A stretch of 64,000 nucleotides of DNA from Microcoleus sp. FACHB-831 (GTDB lineage: Bacteria > Cyanobacteriota > Cyanobacteriia > Cyanobacteriales > FACHB-T130), in contig NZ_JACJON010000053.1 of assembly GCF_014695585.1 (NCBI RefSeq), positions 1-64,000 of the forward strand. The letters are read 5' to 3'. Under the pieces are notes generated by a model. That model was given only the letters and a program-made list of their open reading frames with translations, made no database searches and was not told where the DNA came from. Shown one piece after another: positions 53,091 to 63,090 of the stretch. Within the stretch, counting starts at the first letter, position 1, and the number at the start of each line of letters is the position of its first letter. The position numbers and the translations under genes were made by a program.

Positions 53091-54146
53091 TTACTGTTGC
53101 CGTTCGATGATTCCACCGCCTAACACTATATCCCCGTCGTATAACACTGCTGCTTGTCCTGGGGTAATGCTAAACTGCGGTTCATCAAAAACAAGCTTTA
53201 TGCGATCGCCTTCTACGGGAACTACGGTAACTGGTACGGCTGGCGAACGATAGCGAATTTGGGCTTCGGCGCGAATTGGTGCTGTTGGTTGTGGTATCGA
53301 AACCCAGTTTACCCGGGCTACGGTACATTCTGGATGATTCGCACTAGAGCGATCGCCTACTATCACCCGATTCATTACCGCATCCAATCCAATCACATAA
53401 AGCGGTTCCGGTGCGGCAATTCCCAACCCCTTGCGCTGTCCGATAGTGTAATGATGAACGCCAGTGTGCTTGCCCAACACTTTACCCGACTTATCGACAA
53501 TATCGCCAGCTTTCTGCGAAATATATCCATCCAGAAAAGTTTGCATCGACCCGTGATGTTCGACCAAGCACAAATCCATGCTTTCTGGCTTATCGGCAGT
53601 TTTTAGGTTAAATTCAGTCGCAACGCGCCGGGTTTCTGTTTTCAACATTTCTCCTAATGGAAACATCGAACCAGCAAGCATTTCCTGCGCTAAATCATAC
53701 AAAAAGTAAGACTGATCCTTAGATAAATCCACAGCGCGACGCAATTGATAGCGTCCGTTATCCGGGTTATAACTAATCCGGGCATAATGACCAGTGGCAA
53801 TTTTGTCAATTCCTAACTCTGTACGAGCATAGTGCAGCATTGGGCCAAACTTCACCGCCTTGTTGCACTGAGAACAAGGTAACGGAGTAATTCCCGCTTC
53901 GTAACCAGAAACCAGGTAATCGACAATATTAGCCTGGAAAACTTCCCGACTATCGACAATGTGATGGGGAATGCCTAGCTGTTCGCAAATAGAAGCCGCA
54001 TCGACCATACCCTCAGAACAGCATTGGCCTTTACCCTTCATTAGCCAAAGGGTAAGACCAACAACTTCATATCCTTGATGGTGGAGGGTGGCGGCGGCGA
54101 CTGAACTATCAACCCCACCGGAGAGGCCGACGACGACTTTGTTCAT
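53091..54146 (-). CDS. mnmA: tRNA-specific 2-thiouridylase MnmA
   Basis: 351 residues. It thiolates U34 of tRNA-Lys, -Glu and -Gln. The PP-loop [15 protein letters not shown] activates the uridine with ATP. The first catalytic Cys is in [14 protein letters not shown], the second in [10 protein letters not shown]. Other landmarks are [41 protein letters not shown] and [16 protein letters not shown] in the C-terminal barrel. Normal length; a strong terminator follows. Confidence 0.97.
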   Translation of the reverse strand: MNKVVVGLSGGVDSSVAAATLHHQGYEVVGLTLWLMKGKGQCCSEGMVDAASICEQLGIPHHIVDSREVFQANIVDYLVSGYEAGITPLPCSQCNKAVKFGPMLHYARTELGIDKIATGHYARISYNPDNGRYQLRRAVDLSKDQSYFLYDLAQEMLAGSMFPLGEMLKTETRRVATEFNLKTADKPESMDLCLVEHHGSMQTFLDGYISQKAGDIVDKSGKVLGKHTGVHHYTIGQRKGLGIAAPEPLYVIGLDAVMNRVIVGDRSSANHPECTVARVNWVSIPQPTAPIRAEAQIRYRSPAVPVTVVPVEGDRIKLVFDEPQFSITPGQAAVLYDGDIVLGGGIIERQQ

Positions 54147-54333
54147 GGCAGAAAAATTTTCAACTACTGAAATTATCAGTTTTTCTCTAGACTAACACTT
54201 ACGGATAGATGCATTGAAAAGAAAGAGCAGGTAAACCAGAAATAAACGCTAAACAAGCATCTACGAGTGTGGTAGATTGTCTACAAATTTTACCGCTCCG
54301 GTTCCTGAAAAATAACCCCGCATCTGATTTCAA

Positions 54334-55248
54334 ATGACCAGCAATCAGCAGAGTCAACTAAGAAAGTTACCCAAAAGATTTTTTGAGCCATCCAGACGAA
54401 TGTCTAACACAACAGCAGCGTCATTGATGATGTTGTTGCTGGGTGTATGTTCGGTTATGGCTTTTCAACCTCACGCAGACGCTAAACCCGCATTGCGTCC
54501 GAGAATTTTTCGCGACTTACCTCCAGCATCGCCGTCAGATGTGCCGCCAGTAACAGAAGGCGAACAATTTCCCCAACCCTCACCCGGCGATCTTGACGAT
54601 AGTCGGGAGTTGGATTTTCAAGCACCCAACCGACCAAATACATACCGCAGCAATTCCAGGCGCTTCCGAGTGGATATTAAAGGGGATAGTCCTTTGTTGT
54701 TAGCGCAAGTAAAGAAATTAGAACCAGAAGCCTTTGTGCGATCGCGCGAGGGTGTCATCCAAGCTGGGTCATATAGCGATCGCTATTATGCCGAACAGCG
54801 CATCCGCGAACTGGCAACGCTAGGCATTATCGCGGAAATAACTGCATCCTCTGATGCCAATTTCTACAGCGATATACCTCAGACGCCCCAAGTAACCACC
54901 CGTGAAGCCCAAAATACCGATATTCCACAACTGTACAGCGAGCCTCCCAGAATCTACAGCGATAATCCAACAGTACAAACCGATAATCCCAGACTGTACA
55001 GCGATTCTCGAAGACTGGTAAGCCCCAGGAACTATTTTGTTGTGGTTCCGGCGAGTCGAGGTGACTTAGCTGACATGGCAGCCGAAGTGATTCGCACGGG
55101 GGTTAACCGCGATGCAGTGCAAACAAGAGAAGGGCCGCGAGGTTCCCACGTCGCTGTTGGCCCCTTTGAGGCGCGGCGAGAAGCAGAACGTTGGAGTAGT
55201 TATCTGCGATCGCGTGGAATTGATGCGCGGGTCTATTACGGGCGTTAA
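54334..55248 (+). CDS. SPOR-domain-like exported protein
   Basis: 304 residues. A hydrophobic N-terminal signal/anchor (AASLMMLLLGVCSVMAFQPHADA) leads to a Pro-rich linker and two SPOR-like segments: FVRSREGVIQAGSYSDRYYAEQRIRELATLGI (about 125-160) and YFVVVPASRGDLADMAAEVIRTGVNRDAVQTR... with HVAVGPFEARREAERWSSYL near the end. SPOR domains bind denuded peptidoglycan at division sites. Between them is a degenerate repeat with units LYSEPPRIYSDNP, VQTDNPRLYSDS. Probably periplasmic and wall-associated. It precedes the NAD(P)HX repair gene by 110 bp. Confidence 0.82.
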   Translation: MTSNQQSQLRKLPKRFFEPSRRMSNTTAASLMMLLLGVCSVMAFQPHADAKPALRPRIFRDLPPASPSDVPPVTEGEQFPQPSPGDLDDSRELDFQAPNRPNTYRSNSRRFRVDIKGDSPLLLAQVKKLEPEAFVRSREGVIQAGSYSDRYYAEQRIRELATLGIIAEITASSDANFYSDIPQTPQVTTREAQNTDIPQLYSEPPRIYSDNPTVQTDNPRLYSDSRRLVSPRNYFVVVPASRGDLADMAAEVIRTGVNRDAVQTREGPRGSHVAVGPFEARREAERWSSYLRSRGIDARVYYGR

Positions 55249-55364
55249 AAAGTTTTGAGTTTTGAGTTTTGAGTTTTGAATTTTGAATTTTGTATAGAGG
55301 CGATTCATCTCGTCTGAGTTAGGAATTTTGCGCCTTAGACTAAGGGGAAAGAACTTTGGTACAG

Positions 55365-56960
55365 ATGCAAGATAGGCGATCGCGCATTGAACAAGTTGTT
55401 GTTACGACGCAGCAGATGCGCCAAATCGAAGGGCGCATCTTTGCTGCGGGGATGCCCGTTGCGGCTTTGATGGAAAAGGTGGCTGGTTTAATTGCCAAGC
55501 GGATTAATCAACTCCTTTCAGCACCACTTAAAAAGGGGGGCTTTAATTTGCCGCTTGGTACGGAGAATTGGGGCGGATCTTTGCGTATCGGCATTTTAGT
55601 TGGGCCAGGTCACAATGGCGGCGATGCTTTGGTTGTTGCCCGCGAATTGCATTTCCAGGGTTATAAAGTTGTTATCTATAGTCCCTTTTCTAGACTCAAG
55701 GAACTAACACAGCAACACGCGCAATATGCTAAAAGTTTGGGCATTCCGTTTTCCGAGGAAATTTCGCTCCTGCAAGATTGCGATTTAATAATTGATGGTT
55801 TATTTGGATTTGGGCTAGAAATAGCGATCGCCGATCCTATTGCCTCTGCTATTAACCAAATTAATAGCTTGTCTAAACCCATTATTAGTATCGATTTGCC
55901 TTCAGGATTGCATACCGATACTGGTGAAGTATTGGGGACTGCAATTCGCGCTACTCATACTCTTTGCTTAGGCTTGTGGAAACTGGGATTGTTGCAAGAC
56001 CAAGCATTAGATTATGTCGGCAAAGCTGAACTAATTGATTTTGATATTCCCCTTGCGGATATCGAGGCGGTATTGGGGAACCCGCCACCAATTCAGCGCA
56101 TAACAAAAACATCTGCTTTTGCTCATTTGCCTTTACCTCGCCCACCAGTAACGCATAAATACAAGCAAGGCCATTTGCTACTAATTTGCGGATCTCGTCG
56201 CTATGCTGGGGGAGCGCTTTTAACTGGATTGGGAGCAAGAGCAAGTGGTGTGGGGATGCTCTCGATTGCCGTACCAGAATATCTTAAACTTATCCTTGCG
56301 GCGCAATTACCGGAAGCATTAATAATAGGTTGTCCAGAAACAGAAAGCGGCGCGATCGCCGATATACCAACAGAAATTGAACTTAGCAAATATAGCGCGA
56401 TCGCTTGTGGCCCTGGTATAACAATAGATGCTAAACCAATAGTTGAAAAAGTTTTAGAGAGCGATCGCCCTCTAGTATTAGACGCCGACGCCTTAAATAT
56501 CCTCGCCAATTTTTACCGCCACTTTTTGCAACGAGGGAATCGACACGCTAATACTGTACTTACTCCCCACGCTGGTGAGTTTAAGCGTTTATTCCCCGAC
56601 TTAACCGATCCAACAAAAGACAGGGTGGATGCAGTTCGAGAAGCATCTCAATTAAGTGGTGCGATTGTGTTGTTAAAAGGAGCCAGGACAGTAATTTCTA
56701 ACCCTTCGGGTTCAGTATCGATAATTCCAGAAAGCACGCCAGCTTTAGCACGTGGCGGTAGTGGGGATGTACTAACTGGACTTATGGGAGGATTGCTAGC
56801 GCAAGCTTCTTCACTGCAACTGCCCGTAGAAAGAATGGTTTCAACTGCTGCTTGGTGGCACGCTCAAGCTGGTATTTTAGCAGCGCAAGAGAGGACAGAA
56901 TTGGGAGTTGATGCTTTTACTTTGACACAGTATTTAATGCAGGCAGTGCAAGATTTTTGA
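55365..56960 (+). CDS. nnr: bifunctional NAD(P)HX epimerase/ADP-dependent dehydratase
   Basis: About 531 residues. The N-terminal half is the YjeF-type epimerase: VVVTTQQMRQIEGRIFAAGMPVAALMEK, GPGHNGGDALVVARELH, DGLFGFGLE. The C-terminal half is the ribokinase-like dehydratase: GHLLLICGSRRYAGGALLTG, GPGITIDAK, LDADALNILAN, LTPHAGEFKRLFP, ARGGSGDVLTGLMGGLLAQ. It repairs hydrated NADH and NADPH. Residues near 52-75 (APLKKGGFNLPLGTENWGG) look like a repeat-derived insertion. I start at ATG 55365; a TTG at 55356 is possible. Confidence 0.93.
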   Translation: MQDRRSRIEQVVVTTQQMRQIEGRIFAAGMPVAALMEKVAGLIAKRINQLLSAPLKKGGFNLPLGTENWGGSLRIGILVGPGHNGGDALVVARELHFQGYKVVIYSPFSRLKELTQQHAQYAKSLGIPFSEEISLLQDCDLIIDGLFGFGLEIAIADPIASAINQINSLSKPIISIDLPSGLHTDTGEVLGTAIRATHTLCLGLWKLGLLQDQALDYVGKAELIDFDIPLADIEAVLGNPPPIQRITKTSAFAHLPLPRPPVTHKYKQGHLLLICGSRRYAGGALLTGLGARASGVGMLSIAVPEYLKLILAAQLPEALIIGCPETESGAIADIPTEIELSKYSAIACGPGITIDAKPIVEKVLESDRPLVLDADALNILANFYRHFLQRGNRHANTVLTPHAGEFKRLFPDLTDPTKDRVDAVREASQLSGAIVLLKGARTVISNPSGSVSIIPESTPALARGGSGDVLTGLMGGLLAQASSLQLPVERMVSTAAWWHAQAGILAAQERTELGVDAFTLTQYLMQAVQDF

Positions 56961-57062
56961 TTTTAGGTTCTCTCGTCCCCCGCCTCTGCTTGGTAATGTA
57001 AAGTAAGAGGTTTTAGCCTCTCTCCAAGCTTATATCGGGAAACGAGAGAACATCTAAAATTG

Positions 57063-58424
57063 TTACACCTCAACAGGCGATTTAGTATTCTTTGGTGAGT
57101 AATATTCACCATTGGAGTCAACTCCAATTAAGCCCATTGATTCGTCACCAGTAATTAACCTAGCACCGCGTTTGCGAGTCCAATAGTTCCAGCCCCACTG
57201 GAGCATTACTATCAGTTTGTTGTCAAATTCAATTAAGAAGTAGATGTGGATAAATACCCAGATCAGCCAAGCTAGCAAACCGGAGAACTTCACGAAGCCC
57301 AAGTCTACTACCGCAGCATTTCGCCCGATGACTGCCATGCTTCCTCTGTCTACATAGCTGAAAGCTGGCATGGTGTAACCTGCAAGCCGCTGTTCGATCA
57401 GGTTGGCAACATATTGCCCTTCCTGCATGGCTACGGGTGCTACACCGGGGAGGGGTTTTCCGTTTTGATGAGAAAAACTGGCTAAGTCGCCAACTACAAA
57501 AATATCGGGGTAGCCTGGTACGGTCAGATCGGATTCGACTATTACTCGTCCCACTCTGTCTAATTCAGCACCAGTGCTTTGGGCGATCGCTTTCCCCATT
57601 GGCGAAGCTTTAACGCCCGCTGCCCATAATATTGTTCTAGCTGGAATTTGTTCGACTTTATCGCCTTGTTTTGTGGTGACGACATTATCGGTAATATTCG
57701 TTACCATCGTCTTTGTTTGGACGGTGACTCCCAGGCGATTAAGCGATTCTTCTGCTTTTGCTGATAAGTCTGGAGTATAAGGAGGTAAAACTCGATCCAT
57801 GCCTTCGAGCAACAATACTTTGGCTTCGCTGGTGTCGATGTTGCGGAAATCGCGCTTGAGGGTGCTGAAGGCAAGTTCTGCGATCGCTCCTGCTAATTCT
57901 ACCCCTGTCGGCCCTCCTCCTACGATCACAAATGTCAACCAGGCGCGGCGTTTTTCTGCGTCAGTCTCTTTCTCGGCGGCTTCAAATGCCATAAAAATGC
58001 GTTGGCGCATTTTCAACGCATCTTCAATTGTTTTCAACCCGGGTGCGACTGTTTCCCATTGGTCATTACCAAAGTAGGAATGGCTGACTCCAGTAGCGAC
58101 GATTAAGGTGTCATAAGTTACTTCGCCACTAGCCATTATAAGTTTTTTCTCTTCTGGCTTGATATCCCGCACATCTCCCATAATCACTGTGGTGTTCTTA
58201 TTTTCGCTGACGACGGCGCGGAGAGGGGAGGAAATATCGGCGGGAGAGAGTGTGCCTGTTGCTACTTGGTAAAGAAGAGGCTGAAATAAGTGAAAGTTAC
58301 GTTTATCGATTAGTGTCACTTGTACGGGAGCCTTACCAAGAGCTTGGGCAGCATAAAGTCCGCCAAAGCCGCCACCGACAATTACAACCTGGTGAGGAGA
58401 CTGATTTTCGATTGTATCTACCAT
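57063..58424 (-). CDS. type II NADH dehydrogenase (NDH-2)
   Basis: 453 residues, ATG start. FAD-binding VVIVGGGFGGLYAAQALG, NAD(P)H-binding FVIVGGGPTGVELAGAIAEL, RNFHLFQPLLYQVATGTLSP and the FAD-closing VVGDLASF are present. A C-terminal amphipathic/hydrophobic stretch (LLAWLIWVFIHIYFLIEF) anchors it on the membrane. NDH-2 oxidises NAD(P)H and reduces quinone without pumping protons; in cyanobacteria it is thought to sense the redox state. The quinone-site pattern A-Q-E/G-G-x-Y is PVAMQEGQYVANL. Divergent demarcation: no co-transcribed genes. Confidence 0.94.
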   Translation of the reverse strand: MVDTIENQSPHQVVIVGGGFGGLYAAQALGKAPVQVTLIDKRNFHLFQPLLYQVATGTLSPADISSPLRAVVSENKNTTVIMGDVRDIKPEEKKLIMASGEVTYDTLIVATGVSHSYFGNDQWETVAPGLKTIEDALKMRQRIFMAFEAAEKETDAEKRRAWLTFVIVGGGPTGVELAGAIAELAFSTLKRDFRNIDTSEAKVLLLEGMDRVLPPYTPDLSAKAEESLNRLGVTVQTKTMVTNITDNVVTTKQGDKVEQIPARTILWAAGVKASPMGKAIAQSTGAELDRVGRVIVESDLTVPGYPDIFVVGDLASFSHQNGKPLPGVAPVAMQEGQYVANLIEQRLAGYTMPAFSYVDRGSMAVIGRNAAVVDLGFVKFSGLLAWLIWVFIHIYFLIEFDNKLIVMLQWGWNYWTRKRGARLITGDESMGLIGVDSNGEYYSPKNTKSPVEV

Positions 58425-58916
58425 AAGAGAAACTCCCTATATTTCGACTTTGTTAGGGACTAATTTGAATGAACCTTTGTTGCCTATGAAGGCAAGACTT
58501 TGTTACAGATGTTCATATTAGCTTAGTGTGACCTAATAAAAATATGGTAACGACTGCTACAGGTAGAATTGTTTTGCTAAAAAGTCTGTCGCCAGAGGTA
58601 TTAATAGGGGCTGGCTATATCCAAAACCTATTGCTGAAGCGTGTTGTAGGCATTTAGGTTTTGGGTAAAGTTGCAAAAATATCGTTGATAAAAGTTTTCC
58701 GCCCCATACTTATCAGGCTGGCGATCGCCAGCCCGATTAATCAAATAGAGCAATGGGGTTGGAGGTGCGATCGCATTGATATTGTCAGATTGATGTATCG
58801 GAAGAAAAACCAATTTTTCCACCTTCCAACACAAAAGGCGATCGCAAACGAGCGATCGCCTCATTACTTCCCACATCCGACGCACTTTAGAAGCCTACAG
58901 GCATTGTGCCTTAGAG
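58425..58916. other. gene-free spacer with HIP1 repeats
   Basis: About 490 bp between the NDH-2 promoter side and the MsrA stop. No gene was credible; open frames here are shadows. There are several GCGATCGC octamers, including two arranged as GGCGATCGC...GCGATCGCC (around 58838-58861), which could form a hairpin. Confidence 0.45.
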
Positions 58917-59573
58917 CTAGCGCGACAGCGTTTGATTCTCAGGTAAACACACTTTTGTACCCCCTAAACCACAATAACCGCCAGGGTTTTTGGCTAGGTA
59001 CTGCTGATGGTAGCCTTCGGCGTAGTAGTACTCTGGAGCGTCGATGATTTCCGTTGTAATTGTCCCATAGCCTGCTGCCTTCAGCGCTTGCTGATAAGCG
59101 TCGCGCGATGCTTCAGCTAGTGCTTTTTGGCTCTCAGAGTACACGTAAATTCCAGAACGGTATTGCGTGCCAGCATCATTACCTTGGCGCATACCTTGCG
59201 TAGGATCGTGACTTTCCCAAAAGGCTTTTAGCAGTGCTTCGTAAGCGATCTTTTTGGGGTCAAAGACAACGCGAACCACTTCATTATGACCAGTTCTGCC
59301 AGAACACACCTCTTGATAGGTGGGGTTTGGCGTGAATCCGGCTGCATAGCCAACTGAGGTAGAGAAAACTCCGTCTAGCAGCCAGAATTTGCGTTCTGCT
59401 CCCCAAAAACACCCCATACCAAACATGGCAATTTCCATCCCTTCTGGATAGGGGGGCTTGAGGGGATTGTTGTTGACATAGTGATTAGCGGGTACTGGCA
59501 TGGCCTCTGCGCGTCCCGGTAGGGCGTCTTGAGGGGCGGGAAGGCTTAACTTTTTGCCAAATCCAAATATCAT
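58917..59573 (-). CDS. msrA: peptide methionine sulfoxide reductase A
   Basis: 218 residues. It reduces S-methionine sulfoxide in proteins. The catalytic Cys is in [14 protein letters not shown], with [53 protein letters not shown], and the resolving Cys region [13 protein letters not shown] at the C-terminus. The N-terminal 45 residues are an extension before the core. Single gene; no msrB nearby. Confidence 0.95.
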   Translation of the reverse strand: MIFGFGKKLSLPAPQDALPGRAEAMPVPANHYVNNNPLKPPYPEGMEIAMFGMGCFWGAERKFWLLDGVFSTSVGYAAGFTPNPTYQEVCSGRTGHNEVVRVVFDPKKIAYEALLKAFWESHDPTQGMRQGNDAGTQYRSGIYVYSESQKALAEASRDAYQQALKAAGYGTITTEIIDAPEYYYAEGYHQQYLAKNPGGYCGLGGTKVCLPENQTLSR

Positions 59574-59761
59574 TATTAACTCTGACTCTGATTGCTAAGA
59601 TTGGTCTTTACTTTTCTTAATATAGCGCAATTTGTTGCTAAATAGGGTTTTGAACTATGGCTCGCAAAGGTGACACTTTTGGAGAACTTCTTATAACATT
59701 TTTAAGCTGTAAACTGAATATTTTTAAACACTATAGCAGTCCTAAATTAGTCGTCAAGGAG

Positions 59762-59794
59762 AGATACCCGACTTCTGGGAGAAGTCGGGTATCT
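59762..59794. repeat. perfect 15-bp hairpin repeat
   Basis: AGATACCCGACTTCT and its complement flank a GGG loop (59762-59794). GATACCCGACTTCT hairpins are common dispersed repeats in cyanobacteria. It lies between MsrA and the Omp85 gene, in a spacer of about 350 bp that otherwise holds no gene. Confidence 0.75.
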
Positions 59795-59926
59795 AAAGCT
59801 GTTAAATAAAATTGGTATAGGTAGAAAACAATGTTTTCAAAATAGTGGCTAATGATTGTTTATCCCGCTGCGAATTGTATATATTCGAGCCAGGATAAAC
59901 GTTAGTTCAACAGGCGCGATCGCGCA

Positions 59927-61489
59927 TCAAAACCGTTGACCAGTTGTAAGCTCAAATCTGATTTCTCCTTGGTTACTAATTGCCAAGTCACCCCGAATTA
60001 GTCCAATCGGCGACCTAACCCGCAATCCCACCCCGTAGCCAAAACCGCTACCAGGTTTCCCGCGTCGCACAGCAGGTTCCCCAAGCACCGTGCTATTAGT
60101 CCCCAAGTCTGAGCCAAAGTCAGCAAACAGAACGCCTCCGACTGTTCTAATAATGGGGAAACGATATTCCAAAGAAGCCAAAGTATAACTGCGACCGCTA
60201 GCGACTTTACCAGATCCGTAGCCGCGCACAGAATTCAAGCCGCCCAAATTAAACGCTTCAGCTGGTGGAAATTCGCCAAATGTTGTACCTGCTTGCAAAT
60301 TGAAAGCAAACATTTCTGGATGGTATTTTGATTCGCCTCTACCTATCCAGCGCACGGGTACATATTGAATGTAGTTCGCCCGCAGTCGGTTGCTCAAAAT
60401 ATTTCCCAAGCCAATAGGAATCGACTGTTCAGTGCTAAGGGTGAGGATAGATCCCGCAGTTGGAGTATCGCGGCGATCGCGCCGATCTCTAGAGACAGCA
60501 AAAGACAGCGTAACTAAGTCATCAATACCAGTTTTGCTGACAGATAGGGGATTTCCCAATCTATCGACTGGTGAAACGTTAAAATCGCGATCGCGAATGC
60601 TAATTCGGGTGTAGTTTAAACCGAGGGAAGCATCCAAGTCATTAAAAGAACGCAAAGCTGCTACGCCACCGCCAAAGCGCCCCTCGCGCATGCTGTCGCC
60701 ATTAGGTAGCTTAACTTCATCGGTGAACGTCCGGGAAAAATCGCGATCGCGAAAAGCCCTGATACTGTAACCCAAGCGGTTTGGTTCTCCGCGACGGTAA
60801 GGGCTGGTGTACTGACTATTAAACTGGACATCCTTACCGCTAACCTGGATTTCTCCACTTACGCGATCGTTAACGCCGCCTATATTAGCGTCTCGATATC
60901 CCACGCTACCGTAAAGTCCAACGTCCCCACTATTACCCGCACCAAAGGTTAGAGATGGGTAGCGGCGCTCTTTGATGTCATAAATAATGTTAACGCCATC
61001 AGCATTTTCCTCCAGAGAAACATTGACTTTATCAAATGGCTCCAATCGCCGCAATCGCCGCAAGTCTTCCTCTAGCAACTCCTCGCGGAAAACATCACCC
61101 GACTTTAGCCCTAGTTCGCCAATAATAAAATTTTTCTGCGTGCGTCCTCGAATAGGCCGATCTTTGTCATCGACTGTTTTACCTTTGTCATTGACAAAAC
61201 GGATCTGCACATCTTTTACAATTCGAGGTGCCGCTTCAAAAGTTTGGACTATTGGTTCGTTGGTTTGCTCATTTGTCAGCGGCTTTAAATAATCACTGTA
61301 TTTTGCATTTCCTTGAAACTGCAATTCATTTGCTGTTTGGGCTAATGTTTGTGTCACCTGCGATGTCGGTGGCGTAACTACCTCAATAGGTGTCGATTCC
61401 ACATCAACATCATCTGCCAGTTTAGCGACACTGGGTTGGCAATTTGCCAGCGACGCCACAATCAAAGTTACAACTATTTGAACGCGCAT
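59927..61489 (-). CDS. Omp85/BamA-family outer membrane protein
   Basis: 520 residues. A signal peptide (VVTLIVASLANCQPSVA) is followed by one clear POTRA-like domain (IVKDVQIRFVNDKGKTV ... LGLKSGDVFREELLEEDLRRLRRLEPFDKVNVSL). An N-terminal linker precedes it, and a 16-strand-like beta barrel follows, with the conserved L6 loop FNLGGLNSVRGYGSG (VRGY motif) and the final FGYGVGLRVRSPIGLIRGDLAIS. It is shorter than BamA (fewer POTRAs). Cyanobacterial relatives include Omp85 and TPS-like transporters; it may insert or translocate outer-membrane proteins. Orientation relative to neighbours is independent. Confidence 0.85.
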   Translation of the reverse strand: MRVQIVVTLIVASLANCQPSVAKLADDVDVESTPIEVVTPPTSQVTQTLAQTANELQFQGNAKYSDYLKPLTNEQTNEPIVQTFEAAPRIVKDVQIRFVNDKGKTVDDKDRPIRGRTQKNFIIGELGLKSGDVFREELLEEDLRRLRRLEPFDKVNVSLEENADGVNIIYDIKERRYPSLTFGAGNSGDVGLYGSVGYRDANIGGVNDRVSGEIQVSGKDVQFNSQYTSPYRRGEPNRLGYSIRAFRDRDFSRTFTDEVKLPNGDSMREGRFGGGVAALRSFNDLDASLGLNYTRISIRDRDFNVSPVDRLGNPLSVSKTGIDDLVTLSFAVSRDRRDRRDTPTAGSILTLSTEQSIPIGLGNILSNRLRANYIQYVPVRWIGRGESKYHPEMFAFNLQAGTTFGEFPPAEAFNLGGLNSVRGYGSGKVASGRSYTLASLEYRFPIIRTVGGVLFADFGSDLGTNSTVLGEPAVRRGKPGSGFGYGVGLRVRSPIGLIRGDLAISNQGEIRFELTTGQRF

Positions 61490-61899
61490 ATAAATAGGTT
61501 ATTTGGCTGCGAGCTAACTTGGGCGCAACACGGCTTACCACCGACAGATATTATGTAACGAAACGTCCCCAAGTGAGCGACCGACTTTAAAGATTGCGCC
61601 GAAAGCCTTATTTAATTCGAGTAGACGGTGATAGTTTTTTCTATATCAGCATAGAAGATGAGGACGGATTGCACAATCGAGATTGCAATGGTAAACGATT
61701 GCGCGATCGCGCCTTTGCTCGTCTATAGTGCAGTTCACAGGCAACCGTTATAAAGTACCGCAGGCATATAAACTCCATAACGTTCTGATGAATTTAATAT
61801 CTTTTAGATATAAATGTTGTACAAAATATATATTGGACATTTATATTTGCCTCTCTTACTCTTATAAATACAAGTTGTAGCAGTAAAGGATATCTTTTT
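61490..61899. other. spacer between divergent Omp85 and methyltransferase genes
   Basis: 410 bp without a gene. It should hold both promoters. AT-rich toward the methyltransferase; one HIP1-like GCGATCGC is present near 61700. Confidence 0.45.
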
Positions 61900-62664
61900 A
61901 TGTCAGAGAATCAATGGGATGCTACTTTGTATCAAAGTAACCATGCTTTTGTTTGGCAGTATGGGGAGGGATTGATTGATTTTTTATCCCCTAAGAAAGG
62001 AGAACGCATCCTCGATTTGGGTTGCGGAACTGGACAACTCACTCAGAAAATCGCCGACGCTGGTGCTGAAGTAATTGGCATCGATAGTGCAAAGGCGATG
62101 ATCGAGCAGGCACAAAAAAATTATCCCAATTTACAATTTGCTGTTGCTGATGCAAAAACTTTTCAATTTGAACAGCCCTTCGATGCAGTATTCTCTAATG
62201 CGGTACTTCATTGGATAAAAGAGGCTGAACAAGTTGTTAAATGCGTTTATCAATCTCTTTTACCTGGGGGTCGGTTTGTAGCTGAATTTGGGGGTAAGGG
62301 GAATGTTCGCGCAATTGTTGATGCACTGAATAGTGCTATTGAGGCGATTGGCTTTGTTCCGCAACAAGAGATGAACCCTTGGTATTTCCCCAGTATCGGT
62401 GAATATGCCAGCCTTCTGGAAAAACAAGGTTTCTCTGTGGCTTATGCAACTCTATTTGATCGGTTAACAACTTTAGAAGGAGAATCAGAGGGAATGAAAA
62501 ACTGGATAAAAATGTTTGGCAATAGCTTTTTATCAGATATCCCATCTGCTCAACAAGTTGATGTTTTTCGAGAAGTTGAGCATCAGTTACAGCCAAAGTT
62601 ATATAGAGATGGAAGGTGGTTTGCCGATTATAAAAGAATTAGAGTTATTGCCATGAAAGAATAG
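61900..62664 (+). CDS. class I SAM-dependent methyltransferase
   Basis: 254 residues of the trans-aconitate/biotin-type small-molecule methyltransferase fold. Motif I is ILDLGCGTGQLTQKI, motif II VIGIDSAKAMIEQA, then FAVADAKTFQF and VFSNAVLHWIKE; the C-terminal half resembles trans-aconitate 2-methyltransferase (NPWYFPSIGEYASLLEKQGF). Substrate unknown. A HIP1-centred palindrome follows the stop by 2 bp. Confidence 0.88.
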   Translation: MSENQWDATLYQSNHAFVWQYGEGLIDFLSPKKGERILDLGCGTGQLTQKIADAGAEVIGIDSAKAMIEQAQKNYPNLQFAVADAKTFQFEQPFDAVFSNAVLHWIKEAEQVVKCVYQSLLPGGRFVAEFGGKGNVRAIVDALNSAIEAIGFVPQQEMNPWYFPSIGEYASLLEKQGFSVAYATLFDRLTTLEGESEGMKNWIKMFGNSFLSDIPSAQQVDVFREVEHQLQPKLYRDGRWFADYKRIRVIAMKE

Positions 62665-62665
62665 G

Positions 62666-62689
62666 TAATAGGAGCGATCGCTCCTATTA
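62666..62689. terminator. 24-bp perfect palindrome centred on HIP1
   Basis: A perfect palindrome of 24 bp with half-site TAATAGGAGCGA, centred on GCGATCGC and starting 2 bp after the methyltransferase stop. It would fold as a terminator-like hairpin, though no T-run follows. Confidence 0.6.
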
Positions 62690-63090
62690 TGCTTGGTATT
62701 CACTAATCTCAACCGCTTCCCCAATTCTGTGTCTAATAGCAGCAAGGATATTGATAATATTATCCGGAGGCTGTGGGTTCACCTACAGCCACGCCTGCTT
62801 GATAACAAATTTTATGAATACCCTTGCTGAGCCAGGACGCGGGATAGCTGCTTTCGCAGGATTGCCAAGCATGCGCTAACCCCCCAACTGTCCCTAGAAG
62901 CCTGACATCTAACAACCCCATACAGATACAGCCGTCAACAAATAAACAACAAAATGGAAAGTCGGCCTGTTTTGTCCCAGCTAGTCTGGTAAGTTTAATT
63001 AGGTTGAGTGATGTAAAATGCCCCTATTCCAAGCAGCTTCTCGCTTCAGCTGTTGAGGACAAACCAGGCAGGATTGGTGAGATAAAAGTT
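62690..63090. other. spacer upstream of aspartate kinase
   Basis: 400 bp without a gene I can support. A minus-strand stretch (about 62690-62790) reads NPQPPDNIINILAAIRHRIGEA and ISEYQA before a stop; with a GTG it makes only 30 codons. It could be the end of a decayed gene. The lysC promoter must lie to its right. Confidence 0.4.

Noticed and set aside
58628-58885. 85-codon minus-strand frame before msrA
   Set aside because: Odd composition, overlaps HIP1 hairpins, no recognisable protein features.
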